A stretch of 64,000 bases of DNA from Micromussa lordhowensis (GCA_964020085.1 OZ026604.1:21511394-21575393); one strand, 5' to 3'. Counted from the first letter of the stretch, positions 50,591 to 59,760 are shown. Program-made: numbers and translations. Notes: generated from the sequence alone by a model not told the origin.

Positions 50591-50893
50591 GTGTGGGGGC
50601 GCGGTGCCCTCATGGGTAGTGCGCTCGACTCCGGAGCGAGCGCTCCGGGTTCGAGCCCTGGCCGGGGACATTGTGTTGTGTTCTTGGGCAAGACACTTCA
50701 CTCTCACAGTGCCTCTCTCCACCCAGGTGTATAAATGGGTACCGGCGAATTTGATGCTGGGGGTAACCCTGCGATGGACTAGCATCCCATCCAGGGGGGA
50801 GTAGAAATACTCCTAGTCGCTTCATGCTACTGAAACCGGGATAAGCTCCGGCCTGATGAGCCACTAGGCTCGTATGCAGACTTTACCTTTTAC
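50591..50893 (+). mobile_element. tRNA-derived SINE
   Basis: The tRNA-related head carries a pol III A box-like 'catgggtagtgcgc' and a B box 'gggttcgagccc'. The body has segments common in marine-invertebrate SINEs ('cttgggcaagacacttca', 'acccaggtgtataaatggg', 'ctagcatcccatcc'). The target duplication CAGGTAT flanks it at 50584-50590 and 50894-50900. It lies in an intron of the D8C gene, on the opposite strand. Confidence 0.85.
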
Positions 50894-50900
50894 CAGGTAT

Positions 50901-51452
50901 CGAAAAGTGCGGGTGTTCCATATTGATGATACCACAGTATTTAGGTACATTTGAACTGCTTTGCACCAACATTTCGTAAAAGTTAGATAACAATTACAGA
51001 GAGCAGGGAAAATCAAAGACACTACGGCGCCGTTAGTCACAAGGAACCGACAATTGATTAAATGCAAGCATTTTAAAAAATCTCAAAAGCGATACCTAAA
51101 CTAAGGTTAAAATGGCATTTACAGCAAAGATCAGACCTTGCCCGCCCAGATTCTGAAGTCAAACGGGCCGGTATCATTTTGTGTTGGACGCGGGTAAAGA
51201 TTTTTTAGAGCTTATATACGACATTGTTTGCAACAAAAGTGCAAAGGTCAAAAAGTCTCTTTAGTATAAGAAACTAGACGCTCTAACAGCGTTAACTCGG
51301 GTCAGTTAGAAGCGCAAGATCACGTTGTACTGAACAAGTACACTTATTGAGCACAATAAAACCAAATAAAAGAAGATGGAAGCTTGAGGGAGAAGCAAGG
51401 CTGTATGATTTGTTCTGCAACAAGTAAGATTTATAATACTGTGGTATCATCA
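50901..51452. other. Intron sequence, nothing recognised
   Basis: No coding exon or known repeat was recognised between the SINE and the large palindrome. Confidence 0.5.
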
Positions 51453-51901
51453 ATTCGCTACTTGAACATAACCATAATCCTTTGCGTTTTGGGGGGTAAC
51501 AAGTAGACGAAATGTGTAGTATCATGACAAAAATTAGTTCGGTGAGCTCGCAAAACCAGCTACTAATGCTTAAAAATGCACCAGAATTTACCAAAATCAT
51601 GATAGGAGAAATTTGTACTAGTTTATAACTAAATGTAGAGAATTTTTTTTTGTTCTTGCATCGTCTTGTAATTTTACAGACGATGTATGGACAAAAAAAA
51701 ATTTCTCTACATTTAGTTATAAACTAGTACAAATTTCTCCTATCATGATTTTGGTAAATTCTGGTGCATTTTTAAGCATTAGTAGCTGGTTTTGCGAGCT
51801 CACCGAACTAATTTTTGTCATGATACCATACATTTCTTCTACTGGTTACCCCCCCCCCCCCCAAAACGCAAGGGATTATGGGTCATGTGCAAGTAGCGAA
51901 T
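51453..51901. repeat. 449-bp palindrome with arms of about 220 bp
   Basis: The left arm starts 'attcgctacttgaac' and the right arm ends 'gcaagtagcgaat'. Near the centre, about 51675, the arms close through 'catcgtct' and 'agacgatg' with only a few unpaired bases. The arms are nearly identical complements over long stretches (both contain the complement pair around 'ttcggtgagctcgcaaaacc'). The main difference is a C run of 6 versus about 16. Each arm yields the same spurious reading frame. It is a foldback element or an inverted duplication; the transcript would form a long hairpin. Confidence 0.85.
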
Positions 51902-52007
51902 ATGGAACAATACGTACTTGTACTTTGAGGTGGCACGACCCGAAAGATTCTCCCCTCGGACGGTTGGAGTCATTTTGGCGTGTGGTTTTTCTAAAAACCT
52001 CTCGTTC

Positions 52008-52111
52008 CACACGATTCGCTCCCACGAAGGGCTAACGCTCGAAACGCCAGCTTTCGAATCTCTTTACGATGGCCAATTCACATTATCAACTCATTTGATA
52101 AAACCAAATTA
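52008..52111 (+). mobile_element. Penelope-like element tail remnant
   Basis: It is homologous to 9456-9560: shared 'acgaagggctaacgctcgaaacg' type core (split here at mismatches), 'aatctctttacg', 'aattcacattatcaac' and 'aaaaccaaatta'. The hammerhead-like core at 52018-52051 has further damage ('cccacga' for the first box, 'gaaacgcc' for the second). No endonuclease frame precedes it. Confidence 0.65.
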
Positions 52112-52351
52112 TAAGGTACGTTTGGCCTCCACCTTGGATAAACCGATAGAAGAATACCATGCGGTATATTTTAACCAAAGACGTGGTGGATTCTAACGTC
52201 GTATAGGTTATTTCTTGTTTATTTATCTGTTACATGCCTACTTGTTTTTGAAGATTCATTCGTCCTTACATAACGAGAAATAAAATTTCTAACTGTAGGC
52301 AATTAGAACGAAATAGAAGATATGCAAATTGATGAAAAAACTGCGTTGCAC

Positions 52352-52480
52352 CTTCACAATTAGGACCGTTCCTTACAAATCCATCATTGCACTGGCAGTT
52401 GTACGATCCATCCGTATTCTTGCATTCAGAGTTTGCTACAACATCACATGGGTTGACCTGTGCAGCGCATTCGTCAATAT
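52352..52480 (-). CDS. Calcium-binding EGF exon
   Basis: The 129-bp phase-1/phase-1 exon has acceptor 'ttttag' before ATATTGACG and donor GAAG/GTGCAA. The 43 residues start DIDECAAQVNPC, continue NSECKNTDGSYNC and end CNDGFVRNGPNCEG. All six EGF cysteines are present. The DIDEC start and the Y/F-containing 'GSYNC' segment mark a calcium-binding EGF with a likely hydroxylation site. It differs in sequence from the two EGF exons upstream in the gene, so it is not a recent copy of them. Confidence 0.85.
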
Positions 52481-52665
52481 CTAAAAACAAAGGGATGTAA
52501 GTGTTAGTACATGTATTTCTATGTCACAACATATGGTTGAGTGTGCCATTAGTACCAGCATAAAAAGGAATTCTGGTGGAAATAAACTATGTACGGTAAC
52601 AAGAGATATAACAAAAACAGCTAAACACAAAATCAGAAAAAAAGCTTGATAAATCGAAACTTGTT

Positions 52666-52676
52666 ATGAAACAAAT
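52666..52676. repeat. Target-site duplication of LINE, left copy
   Basis: ATGAAACAAAT at this position recurs at 54410-54420 directly after a poly-A tail, bracketing the LINE. Confidence 0.85.
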
Positions 52677-53157
52677 GAGCGAGAACCTGTCTTTAAATGA
52701 AGAGCACTGGGGAAAGATTTTTAAGTCTCTGAGAACAGTATGCAAGGAAACGAAGCTAAGAGAATTTCAATTTAAGTTTATTCATAGAACTGTAGTGACA
52801 AAGGGAAAACTTTTCAAATATGGGATTAAACCGGACGATGAATGTTATTTTTGCGGGGGAAAGGATTCCATAGACCATACTTTCATCCACTGTTCCTTCA
52901 CAGAGTCTTTCGTACAAAAAGTAACACTTTGGTTCAATAAAACAAACAATTCTCAGATCTCCCCAACTACTGAGGAGCTGTTATTCGGCATTACCACCAA
53001 TTCGCCTGGAGATAACGTGATAAAGAAATTTAATTACAGAACACTATTCATGCGCTACTATATCTATACTAGCAAATTAAACAACAAGGCTATTTCTCTT
53101 CACGATTTTATAGCTGCTGTTCAACAAAGATACGTACTTGAAAATTGCTGTAATTAA
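52677..53157 (+). CDS. LINE ORF2 C-terminal fragment with zinc-binding RT-associated domain
   Basis: The frame is open from the insertion point to TAA at 53155-53157; its nominal ATG lies in the target duplication, so it is not a real start. W-GKIFKSLRTVCKETKLREFQFKFIHR is followed by GIKPDDECYFCGGKDSIDHTF and HCSF. This has the C-x2-C...H...C layout of the zinc-binding domain found after the reverse transcriptase in L1-type LINEs. The catalytic RT and endonuclease are absent because of 5' truncation. The fragment is without a stop or frameshift, which suggests a fairly young insertion. Confidence 0.75.
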
Positions 53158-53344
53158 ACAGGAACTGAAATGTGCACCTTCTTTTGCTAGTATCTCTTCT
53201 ATTTCCAAAGTCATAAAGTTTAAATAGTGCGGTACGATAAAAATGTAAGGTATAGTAAATTATTCTTAGCGTTGACATTGTTAATAATAATAACGATAAA
53301 AAACTTATATGGTTATGCAATTTATTTATAATAGAAGGAGCAAT

Positions 53345-54350
53345 GTAAGTAGGTCAACTGTAATTTAATTAGCGCTATTGGATTGTAATATACCTATTGT
53401 AAGTGGTGCGGCAAGTATAAGTAGAGTAAGTAGGAAGTATAGTGTAAGTGTAAATGTAAGTTTACAATATTAGTACTGTAAGTAGTGTAAGTGTTCTGTA
53501 AACAAAAATTGCAAAAAAAATGTGTGTATGAAGAATAATACTTTAGATAAATTTAATAAAAAGTGGCTAATGAATAAGTAAGTTATTATGCTAATTGCAA
53601 TTGACTAGAAGTAGAAACATCATCTGTGTTAGTATTGTATAGATCGTTTTCACGTGACGTCATCACTTTCTGAAATCTAAAACTAAAGATCCACCAAAGT
53701 TTTCATCCTCATCAGGTATAAGAGGTGACATATTTATATCTGTTTACAACTTTACAGCTCAATAGCGTGCTTCCTTTGAAAACCAGAGCTTTTTGAATTT
53801 CCGAGTTATGGAGGTGCGTGACACAAGGCTATGATCAAATTTGTTGAAAAATATATACTTATCTCATGATTTTGAGCCCAGTTAGAAGCTAGAGCATTAG
53901 GAACAGTGCTTATGTAAAGACTTGTTTTTTCATTACTGATAATCAGTCGCCTAGAAAGCCAAAGTAAGTTCCAGATGTTTACACTATTTTCCGGCCGCCA
54001 TATTGGTGTACCATGGAGGTATACCAACATGGCGTTTTCATACTGGGCTCTGTAAATTTCTGTGAAACATTTCTACGAATATCTGAAGTTTGGGGAAACG
54101 CACAGGGCTAAAACTTGGAGAAGTGTCTTATTTTTTTATCTTCTATAACATCACAATTTCTTAGCTTTTTCCACTGGATAGTTTTCGATTTATTTTTTTA
54201 TTGCGTGACAGTGAAAACGATCTATTGTATAGTGTAGTGTAGTATAATACTGTTAAAGTAGTAGTAGTGATACTCAGTAATAATAGTAGTGGTGTAAGTA
54301 TGGAATTGTAAGTAATGGGTCGCCGTCTTGTACTGTAAGTTACATAATTG
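53345..54350 (+). repeat. GTAAGT-rich LINE 3' UTR (interrupted by MITE)
   Basis: GTAAGT recurs about ten times on the plus strand in the LINE-derived parts (for example near 53346, 53399, 53450, 53480, 54295, 54310, 54336) among looser 'gtagt' and 'gtgta' repeats. None is present as an obvious exon boundary. The repetition is more than expected for random AT-rich sequence. Confidence 0.6.
53642..54222. mobile_element. 581-bp MITE nested in the LINE 3' UTR
   Basis: Terminal inverted repeats begin GATCGTTTTCAC at both ends. The 9-bp duplication TATTGTATA flanks it (53633-53641 and 54223-54231). A 9-bp duplication is characteristic of Mutator-type transposons. It has no transposase frame. It is younger than the LINE it interrupts. 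Confidence 0.82.
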
Positions 54351-54409
54351 ACTCTATTTGTAATTTGTAAAGGTATCAAATAAAATTCTGTCAATCAAAA
54401 AAAAAAAAA

Positions 54410-54420
54410 ATGAAACAAAT
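54410..54420. repeat. Target-site duplication of LINE, right copy
   Basis: It is the partner of 52666-52676 (ATGAAACAAAT), right after the poly-A tail. Confidence 0.85.
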
Positions 54421-54496
54421 TAGTCGAACTGGCGCCTGAATTCAACTCGAAAGTCTTCACATTTCTAAGATACACGGAATAAAGAAACACCTTCAA

Positions 54497-54730
54497 CCTT
54501 TTAACCCCTAAGGGATGTTCCTTTGACGAGTAAAGTCGTCTAGCGTTGGACAGAGTAAAATCTATAAGTCACTCTTAGGGTGTAAAGGGTTAAGGGAGAT
54601 AGTTTTTTAACCCTTTTAGCCCTAAGGGGTCTCCCTTTGGCGAGTGAAATCGTCTGGTGTTGGACAGAGTAAAATCGTCTGGCGTTGGACAGAATAAAAT
54701 CTATCAGTCACTCTTAGGGTGTAAAGGGTT
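54497..54730. repeat. Two tandem copies of a palindromic-ended repeat
   Basis: Copies at 54497-54591 and 54609-54730 share 'gttggacagagtaaaatc' and end 'cactcttagggtgtaaaggg'. Starts of the 'aacccctaaggg' type are complementary to the ends. The second copy carries an extra internal duplication of about 25 bp ('aaatcgtctgg', then 'gttggacaga'). Confidence 0.75.
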
Positions 54731-54779
54731 CACAAGTACTTTTTGTTAGAATTTACCCCACAATTCTGCCATTTGCCGA

Positions 54780-55108
54780 TCGATTGTCACATTGCCTACC
54801 CATATTAAAAACCAGTCCACTCTTACAAGCTTTAAAAAATCAATTTTTAAACATTTTATGGACAGTTATAAGGAATTGGACCATTTTATCATCTAATTTT
54901 TTAATTTCCCCTATTCTACTTTTGGTCTTTACCCAATGAATCTCATAGTTTTCTCATTTTTAAATTTCATGTTGTCATTGCTCGTTTTCAGACTCTTTTT
55001 ATATTTTTAACTTTTAACATTTTATCTTTTTTTTTCTGTATATTTTATATGAGGGCCACTAGTTTGTCAGTGATTACTGTTGTGTGTTACCCTCTCTAAA
55101 AAAAGTTG

Positions 55109-55144
<36 letters not shown>
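54780..55144 (+). mobile_element. Probable LINE 3' end with (ATT)n tail
   Basis: Low-complexity T-rich sequence leads to 'gtgtgttaccctctctaaa' and an ATT microsatellite at 55110-55144. A short microsatellite tail after such a sequence is usual for CR1/L2-type LINEs. There is no coding remnant and the 5' limit is uncertain. Confidence 0.4.
55110..55144. repeat. (ATT)n microsatellite
   Basis: About twelve ATT repeats in a row. Confidence 0.95.
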
Positions 55145-55196
55145 TCAGCCCTATAACTTGTATGTGATACTACCTGATCTCATTCGCAGCGAGTTC

Positions 55197-55257
55197 CTAT
55201 TTCACGTTGTGTTCCATTCAAGTCTAGTGCGCAGCTGCAGTTGAATTCGTTCAATCG
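55197..55257 (-). pseudogene. Relic of a third EGF exon
   Basis: On the minus strand it encodes RLNEFNCSCALDLNGTQREI, clearly the 3' half of the EGF exon seen at 55783 and 56077 (RVNGFNCS, then [11 protein letters not shown]). The last EGF cysteine is now Arg. The splice donor that should read GT after the terminal AG reads GA, and the 5' half with the DIDDC start has no counterpart. An in-frame stop follows. It is a former tandem exon that has decayed. Confidence 0.75.
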
Positions 55258-55782
55258 CTTAAGTAAAATATTTATCTTAACTTTCAAATAACTCGTCTCA
55301 TCATTCACTACCTGGTACATAGAAGGTGTAAACTCAGCCCTCAAGGCATAACCATCCGTTTAATTCCTCATCTGTCCCCACCCCACCCTTCCCCAGATTG
55401 AAGGTTATGACCCTGGAACTACACCCCCAAGTGCGTTTAGCAACAACAACAACAATTTCATTTACCCATTTACATTTTACATGCAATTTTTTTGCTCACA
55501 GACAAACTTTTACAAGAAAATTTGCTGGAATGAAGGGACTAAACGATTTCTGCTGGAAAAAAAAAATAACAAAAGACGGGAAAAGGTTCACAGCAACTCG
55601 ATAGCAGGTTTATTTTTTAGTTTCTTCGTAGTCAAAGACGAATTTCTTGTTCTTCGTCCATTTCCAGTGGCTGTCAACTACTAGGAAATAAATTTCTGAT
55701 TGGTTCTCAATCGTTTTTGAACATTGCTGTTTTATTATTTACACGAACTATTAAGGTTGGTCACGTTATCTGTTACCGTTAC

Positions 55783-55896
55783 CTGTTTCACATTGTGTGC
55801 CATTAAATCCTGGTGCGTAGCTGCAATTGAATCCGTTCACTCGGTCTGTGCAGGTCCCGTTGTTCTTACAGGGATGGCTTGCACAGTCATCGATAT
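55783..55896 (-). CDS. EGF exon with one cysteine replaced by tyrosine
   Basis: The 114-bp phase-1/phase-1 exon has acceptor 'cctcacag' before ATATCGATG and donor ACAG/GTAACG. The 38 residues run [37 protein letters not shown]. The residue after NCS is Tyr where the sister exon at 56077 has Cys, so this EGF has five of six cysteines and one disulfide cannot form. The exon is otherwise nearly identical to its neighbour, which points to recent tandem exon duplication. Confidence 0.8.
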
Positions 55897-56076
55897 CTGT
55901 GAGGGGATCAGGTAGAAAGTTTATATACGATAGAACCCACAGCAAGAATAACTGCCACAACAAAAATTTGTTTCTGCCCTTTTCAAGAAGTTTAAAAATA
56001 AAAGCACTGAAAGCGACCTAGAAAGAAAGTACAATCTCCTAACATATGAAGGGAAATGAATTTTAGCAAAAGCTAC

Positions 56077-56190
56077 CTGTTTCACATTGTGTGCCATTAA
56101 ATCCTGGTGCACAGCTGCAATTGAATCCATTCACTCGGTCTGTGCAGGTCCCATTGTTTCTACAAGGATGACTTGCACAATCATCGATAT
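56077..56190 (-). CDS. EGF exon
   Basis: The 114-bp phase-1/phase-1 exon has acceptor 'aactgaacag' and donor ACAG/GTAGCT. The 38 residues run [37 protein letters not shown], with all six cysteines and a calcium-binding type start. It differs from the 55783 exon by only a few bases. It is spliced between the CDM-type exon and the second EGF exon in the model. Confidence 0.85.
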
Positions 56191-56360
56191 CTGTTCAGTT
56201 TTGCAACATGAGATTGAAAGGATTAAAATGCAATAACTTACGTTGTTATGTTTTAGAAAATATATCTGAACTGCGGAGAAAAATAACACATGATTGATCA
56301 TCGCAGTTAAAAGCAACTTAAAAGTAGTTGTAAAATTAAAGCCTGAACAAAAAAAATCAG

Positions 56361-56438
56361 GCTTGGATTCACTGGATTTGAACCCAAGACCTCTGGGATA
56401 CCAATGCAGTGCTCTACCAACTGAGCTATCAAGTCAAC
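56361..56438 (-). repeat. tRNA-like sequence (tRNA-derived SINE head or tRNA pseudogene)
   Basis: On the minus strand it has 'tagctcagttggtagagc' (A box and paired D arm) and 'gggttcaaatcc' (B box). The acceptor stem ends do not pair and the anticodon stem has two mismatches, so it is not a functional tRNA. It is followed by an 'aagcctga'/'tcaggctt' hairpin with a T-run (56341-56362) that resembles a pol III terminator. It lies in the intron between two exons of the gene, on the same strand. Confidence 0.6.
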
Positions 56439-56515
56439 CTCAATGTTAATTGGGGAGTTTTATTGGAAGAGGTTTGAAATTAATAATCGAGGTAATACCC
56501 CGAACGTTTAGTTAC

Positions 56516-56665
56516 CTAGTTTAGACATGTCGCAATGAGCCAGCACTACATCGCCAGGTTTAATTGAATCGAACCAGTAATTACCGCTGACTGCATCTTC
56601 TCCTTCACTCGTCCTAACCTCGGCGCATGACTCAGCTGGCAACTCGGGAACGGATCCAAGGGGAA
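56516..56665 (-). CDS. Exon with fibrinogen-like CDM segment
   Basis: The 150-bp phase-1/phase-1 exon has acceptor 'ctatttttag' and donor CTAG/GTAACT. The 50 residues include PAESCAEVRTSEGED, SGNYWFDSIKP, and VVLAHCDMSKL. The C...SG-YWxD...CDM pattern is that of the start of fibrinogen-C and related domains in secreted animal proteins. Only this first part is seen, with two cysteines. The rest of such a domain is not encoded by the next recognised exon, which is an EGF, so this may be a short standalone linker domain or an exon is missing. Confidence 0.7.
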
Positions 56666-56852
56666 CTAAAAATAGAAAAGGCAAACAACAGTGTATTTTT
56701 TTAGCGCTGTTCTGTCATAACTAAACAGTATTGTTTTGCTCTCTTCGCGAAAGAAACCTGGGCTTTTTCGCAGTCGTCTGGGCGCGCTTGTTTAAGATAA
56801 GAGTGCTTTACTTGAAAAAAGATATAGATGATCACCCAAAGAACAACAATAC

Positions 56853-57176
56853 CTCTTTCCCTGAATCGTTTAATATAGAACCGATCGCTGTCTGGAACAA
56901 AATCTTCAGGTCTCACTTCTTTCGTGCGGTTGTTCAACTCACATATGCCTTGGCTGATGACGTAGTTAAAGCTTTGACATCTGACGTCATCGTCACACTT
57001 GTCTAAACAGCTAAGCCAGATCATCCCGGTCTTCTCCTCGATGAAGGTGTGTCCTTTTAACATCATGCCACGGATGGAATATTCACCTCGTATTATACAC
57101 TGTTGAGCGTCCAGTTTATAAAACATCTGAGAGATCACAAGCAACGTGATGGACATACTTGTACCAGGTAGTGAAA
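56853..57176 (-). CDS. PAN/apple-domain exon
   Basis: Acceptor 'ctccatatgacag' precedes TTTCACTACC, and the donor is AGAG/GTATTG; the exon is 324 bp, phase 1 at both ends. After a hydrophobic run (SITLLVISQMF, cleavage-like YKLDAQQ) the PAN domain follows: CIIRGEYSI, LSCLDKCDDDVRCQSFNY, GICELNNRT, RPEDFVP, FYIKRF, with five cysteines. PAN/apple domains bind protein or carbohydrate outside cells. The hydrophobic run plus in-exon ATG codons could serve as an alternative start with its own signal peptide, in which case exon 62036-62105 would be optional or belong to another transcript. Confidence 0.78.
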
Positions 57177-57411
57177 CTGTCATATGGAGAGAAAAAGATC
57201 GAGTCTTGCATAATATGTCTCTTACTCCTTACATAAAAAATAAACTGTTAGATGCAATCGAGCAACTCGCTCTCTCGTAGCCGTGAATGGCAGCGATACT
57301 ACACACCATCTCTTATTACACAATCTTTCTTGTAAGCAATCTCAATCTTGAAATAAATGAAAAGAAAACTATAAAATAATAATCTTGAATTAGGTAATAG
57401 ACGGTCTTTAC
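57177..57411. other. Intron sequence, nothing recognised
   Basis: This is short intronic sequence upstream of the PAN exon. It reads as ordinary AT-rich sequence. Confidence 0.5.
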
Positions 57412-57438
57412 TTGAAAAGTATTCGCCGAATTCCAGGC
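57412..57438 (-). CDS. Candidate 27-bp microexon
   Basis: Acceptor 'tttgtttgtgtag' is followed by 27 bases and donor TCAA/GTAAAG. In phase 1 it would add the residues GLEFGEYFS without disturbing the frame between the signal exon and the PAN exon. It is supported only by splice-site strength and frame compatibility. Confidence 0.3.
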
Positions 57439-57686
57439 CTACACAAACAAAGAGATAATCAAATAGAAACATCAAAAGAATCTAGAGTATCTCAAAGAGA
57501 AGCCGGAGGTGCTGCCTCCGTTAGACAATCTCATTAACGCTCTGTATCAAAGGAGCGGCTGCTGAGAAAATCATTGAATTTTACTTTAGTTTGTTAGAAA
57601 ACTTGAAAAACGCAGTCTGCCTCCACACTATAATGGAGAAATTTGAAAACGCGGCTTTATTTCTACGGTTAGGCCTACTCCCTCAC

Positions 57687-58085
57687 TCACTTATGCCCGT
57701 TATGCCGGCTGGCATGTAGGGCAGCAAGAAAGGTACTCCACCCCTGTCTGTTCTGGGCAAGTTTCTGAACAGTCCCCGAGATGTGATGGAGAGTCTTAAG
57801 CTCCCCTTTTACAGTTCGACGCCAGGTGTTCTTGGGTCGCCCCCGTTTCCGCTTCCCCTCTGGTATCCAGTGAAGGGCTGTGCGGTGAATGTTGCCTGGC
57901 TCTCTTCTCATCACATGCCCGATCCATCTCCATCTCCTTCGCATGATGATAGTGCTCATGCGGTCTTGGTGGCAGCGGGTAACAAGATTTTGCTTGGAGA
58001 TGGTCTTGGGCGAGAATATTCGAATGATTCTTCGAAGGTTCTTGGTGTCGAAGATGGGCAGTTGGTTGAGGTCGCTTGAAGTCAT
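57687..58085 (-). pseudogene. LINE protein C-terminal fragment
   Basis: The 132 codons contain LPIFDTKNLRRIIRIF, IIMRRRWRWIGHVMRREP, and PEGKRKRGRPKNTWRRTV, ending HNGHK at TGA 57687-57689. These are the conserved post-RT segments of a widespread animal LINE group. The frame is the same phase as the RT core fragment, separated from it by in-frame stops near 58176 and 58170. Confidence 0.75.
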
Positions 58086-58175
58086 CCTCCAGCATTCTGA
58101 GCCGTACAGTAAGGTGGAAAGTACGCAGCTCGAGTACAGTTTTAGCTTGGTCTCGATGCTGTATTCAGATTATGT

Positions 58176-58781
58176 TCATACGATGTTCAGCATTCTGAAA
58201 GCGTTTGTGGCCTTGTTGAGGCGATTCCTGATGTCACTGCCTGCTCCACCATCGTGTCTTACAGTGCTACCAAGGTAGGTGAATTCTTCGGTTGTCTGAA
58301 GATCTTCTCCGTACACTTTGACTGGCGAGGGATTTGAGACATTTAGCATCATCACTTCTGTCTTCTTCTGGCTGATCTTCAGGCCTACTAGTTGTGCAAA
58401 CATGCTGAGACGGGTGGTTTGCTCTTGCATGTGCTGATGGGTGTGCGAGAGTAATGCTAGGTCATCGGCGAAATCCAGATCTTCAAGGGTTGACAAGAGG
58501 GTCCATCTGATGCCCCGTATTCGGTCTGATATTGTTTGCCGCATCACCCAGTCAATCGCCAGGTTGAAGAGTAACGCCGACATGGGGCATCCTTGTCTAA
58601 CACCGGTCTTCACATCAAGGCTGGATCCACTGTTCTCCACTCTACACTTGAAGTTGTTATAGAAGCTCTTAATGACAAGGACAATCTGCTGCGGAATTCC
58701 ATATGCCCTGAGTATGCGCCATAGACATTCTCTGTGGATGCTATCGATGACCTTCCCAAAATCCACACAGTTGATATACAA
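58176..58781 (-). pseudogene. LINE reverse transcriptase core fragment
   Basis: RT blocks are visible in order: YINCVDFGKVIDS (the first catalytic Asp block, with VI in place of the usual AF), VKTGVRQGCPMSALLFNL, LDFADDLALL (catalytic FADD), VGLKISQKKTEVM and FTYLGSTVRHDGGAGSD. A stop at 58176 ends the fragment. Confidence 0.8.
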
Positions 58782-58927
58782 CTGCCGCTGCCATTCAGTG
58801 CACTGTTCGATGATGTTGCACAGAGTGAAGATCTGGTCTATACATCCTCGTCCCTTTCTAAAACCTGCTTGTTCCTCTTTAAGTTGCTGGTCCTCTGGTT
58901 CAGAGATCTGCTTGATGATGAGCTTAG

Positions 58928-59353
58928 CTAGGATCTTGCTGGAACAGACAGAAGGGTGAATCCTCTCCAGTTGTTACAGTTGCTCAAGGCTCCTTTCTTC
59001 GGAATCTTCACGATGACACCTTCCGCCCACCTATCATGTAGTTGTTTCTCCTCCCATATTGTTGCAAAGAGTGGCTGAAGAACTTGTGCTGCAAACTCTG
59101 GCTCTGCCTTGAAGAGTTCTGCGTTAATTTCTTCCTTCTCTGGTGGTGCGGTGCTAACATCTAGGTCAGTATCAGGATACTGGACTTCTGTCCCAGTTGT
59201 TGGTGGTGGCCTGTTCAGCTCTTCGCTGAAATGCTCTACCCATCTTGCTTCCTTCTCTGCTTCCGTGGTGAGTAACCTTCCCTGTCTATCCACAATCGGT
59301 GTGTCCGTGGCTCTGCGGTACCTGCCGCTGACGAGCTTGGTGATCTTGTACAC
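58928..59353 (-). pseudogene. LINE RT N-terminal fragment
   Basis: It contains VYKITKLVSGRYRRATDTP-type sequence, QGRLLTTEAEKEARW, HFSEELNRPPP, WAEGVIVKIPKKGALSNC and NNWRGFTLLSVP. The last two are the conserved RT entry blocks. The frame is then lost by a 1-base shift near 58946, just before the segment that should continue into the RT core. Confidence 0.75.
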
Positions 59354-59760
59354 CTGTCCTTATTCTCCCCTGTGAGCGGCCTCTTCTGCTTGAGTTGCCA
59401 GGTCTTCTATATAGGCCTTCTTGTCTGCCCTCGTCTTCCTCTTAACTGCTCGATTTGCTTCTCGGTACTGCCACCTGTATCTCTCTTTCAGCCTCTCGGA
59501 TTTGGTATCCATGACTTTCTTTTTTGGGGCTCTCTTGTTTTTAGTGGCTTGCCATGTATCTACTTTAATCCATTCCTTCCTTTTCTGCTGTTGGCGTCCC
59601 AGGCAGGTTTCGCTGGTCTGCGGTATAGGCTATTCTTATCTTCTCCCACGTGGTGTTGATGTGGTATGCTCCTCAGCATCTGCCAATGCCTGAAACTTGT
59701 TCTTCAGTTGGAGGATGAAGGTTCTCTTTACTCTAGGTTCCTTTACCTTTCTCTACCGTC

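Larger units (their letters stand above)
52677..54409 (+). mobile_element. 5'-truncated LINE (L1-like) with poly-A tail
   Basis: It is bounded by the 11-bp duplication ATGAAACAAAT and ends in a run of A (about 54397-54410) after AATAAAATTCTG. The 5' part encodes the C-terminus of an ORF2-like protein (52677-53157). The long 3' UTR is rich in GTAAGT and holds a separate nested element (53642-54222). It lies in an intron of the PAN-EGF-D8C gene in the opposite orientation. Confidence 0.85.
57650..59760 (-). mobile_element. Inactivated 5'-truncated LINE
   Basis: Minus-strand remnants of one reverse transcriptase protein extend over about 2.1 kb in the first intron of the PAN gene: an upstream helical linker (59360-59690, with HTTSTPRG and DLATQAEEAA-type segments broken by stops), the RT N-terminus (59353-58928), the RT core (58781-58176) and the C-terminus (58085-57687). 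Breaks are one frameshift near 58946 and at least two in-frame stops between 58176 and 58086. I leave the clade open; the C-terminal GHVMRREP and EGKRKRGRPK segments are common in animal LINEs. Sequences with 'gaaaacgc' on both sides (57635, 59776) suggest it inserted in an older repeat. Confidence 0.8.

Noticed and set aside
50552..50864. Frames of 71-84 codons over the SINE
   Set aside because: They are translations of a tRNA-derived SINE in several frames.
51292..52035. Two frames both reading MILVNSGAFLSISSWFCELT
   Set aside because: Produced by the two arms of the palindrome; not a conserved protein.
56361..56438. Functional tRNA gene
   Set aside because: Acceptor ends do not pair and the anticodon stem is mismatched, despite good A and B boxes.
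57783..59693. Plus-strand frames of 64-129 codons
   Set aside because: Antisense shadows of the minus-strand LINE remnants.
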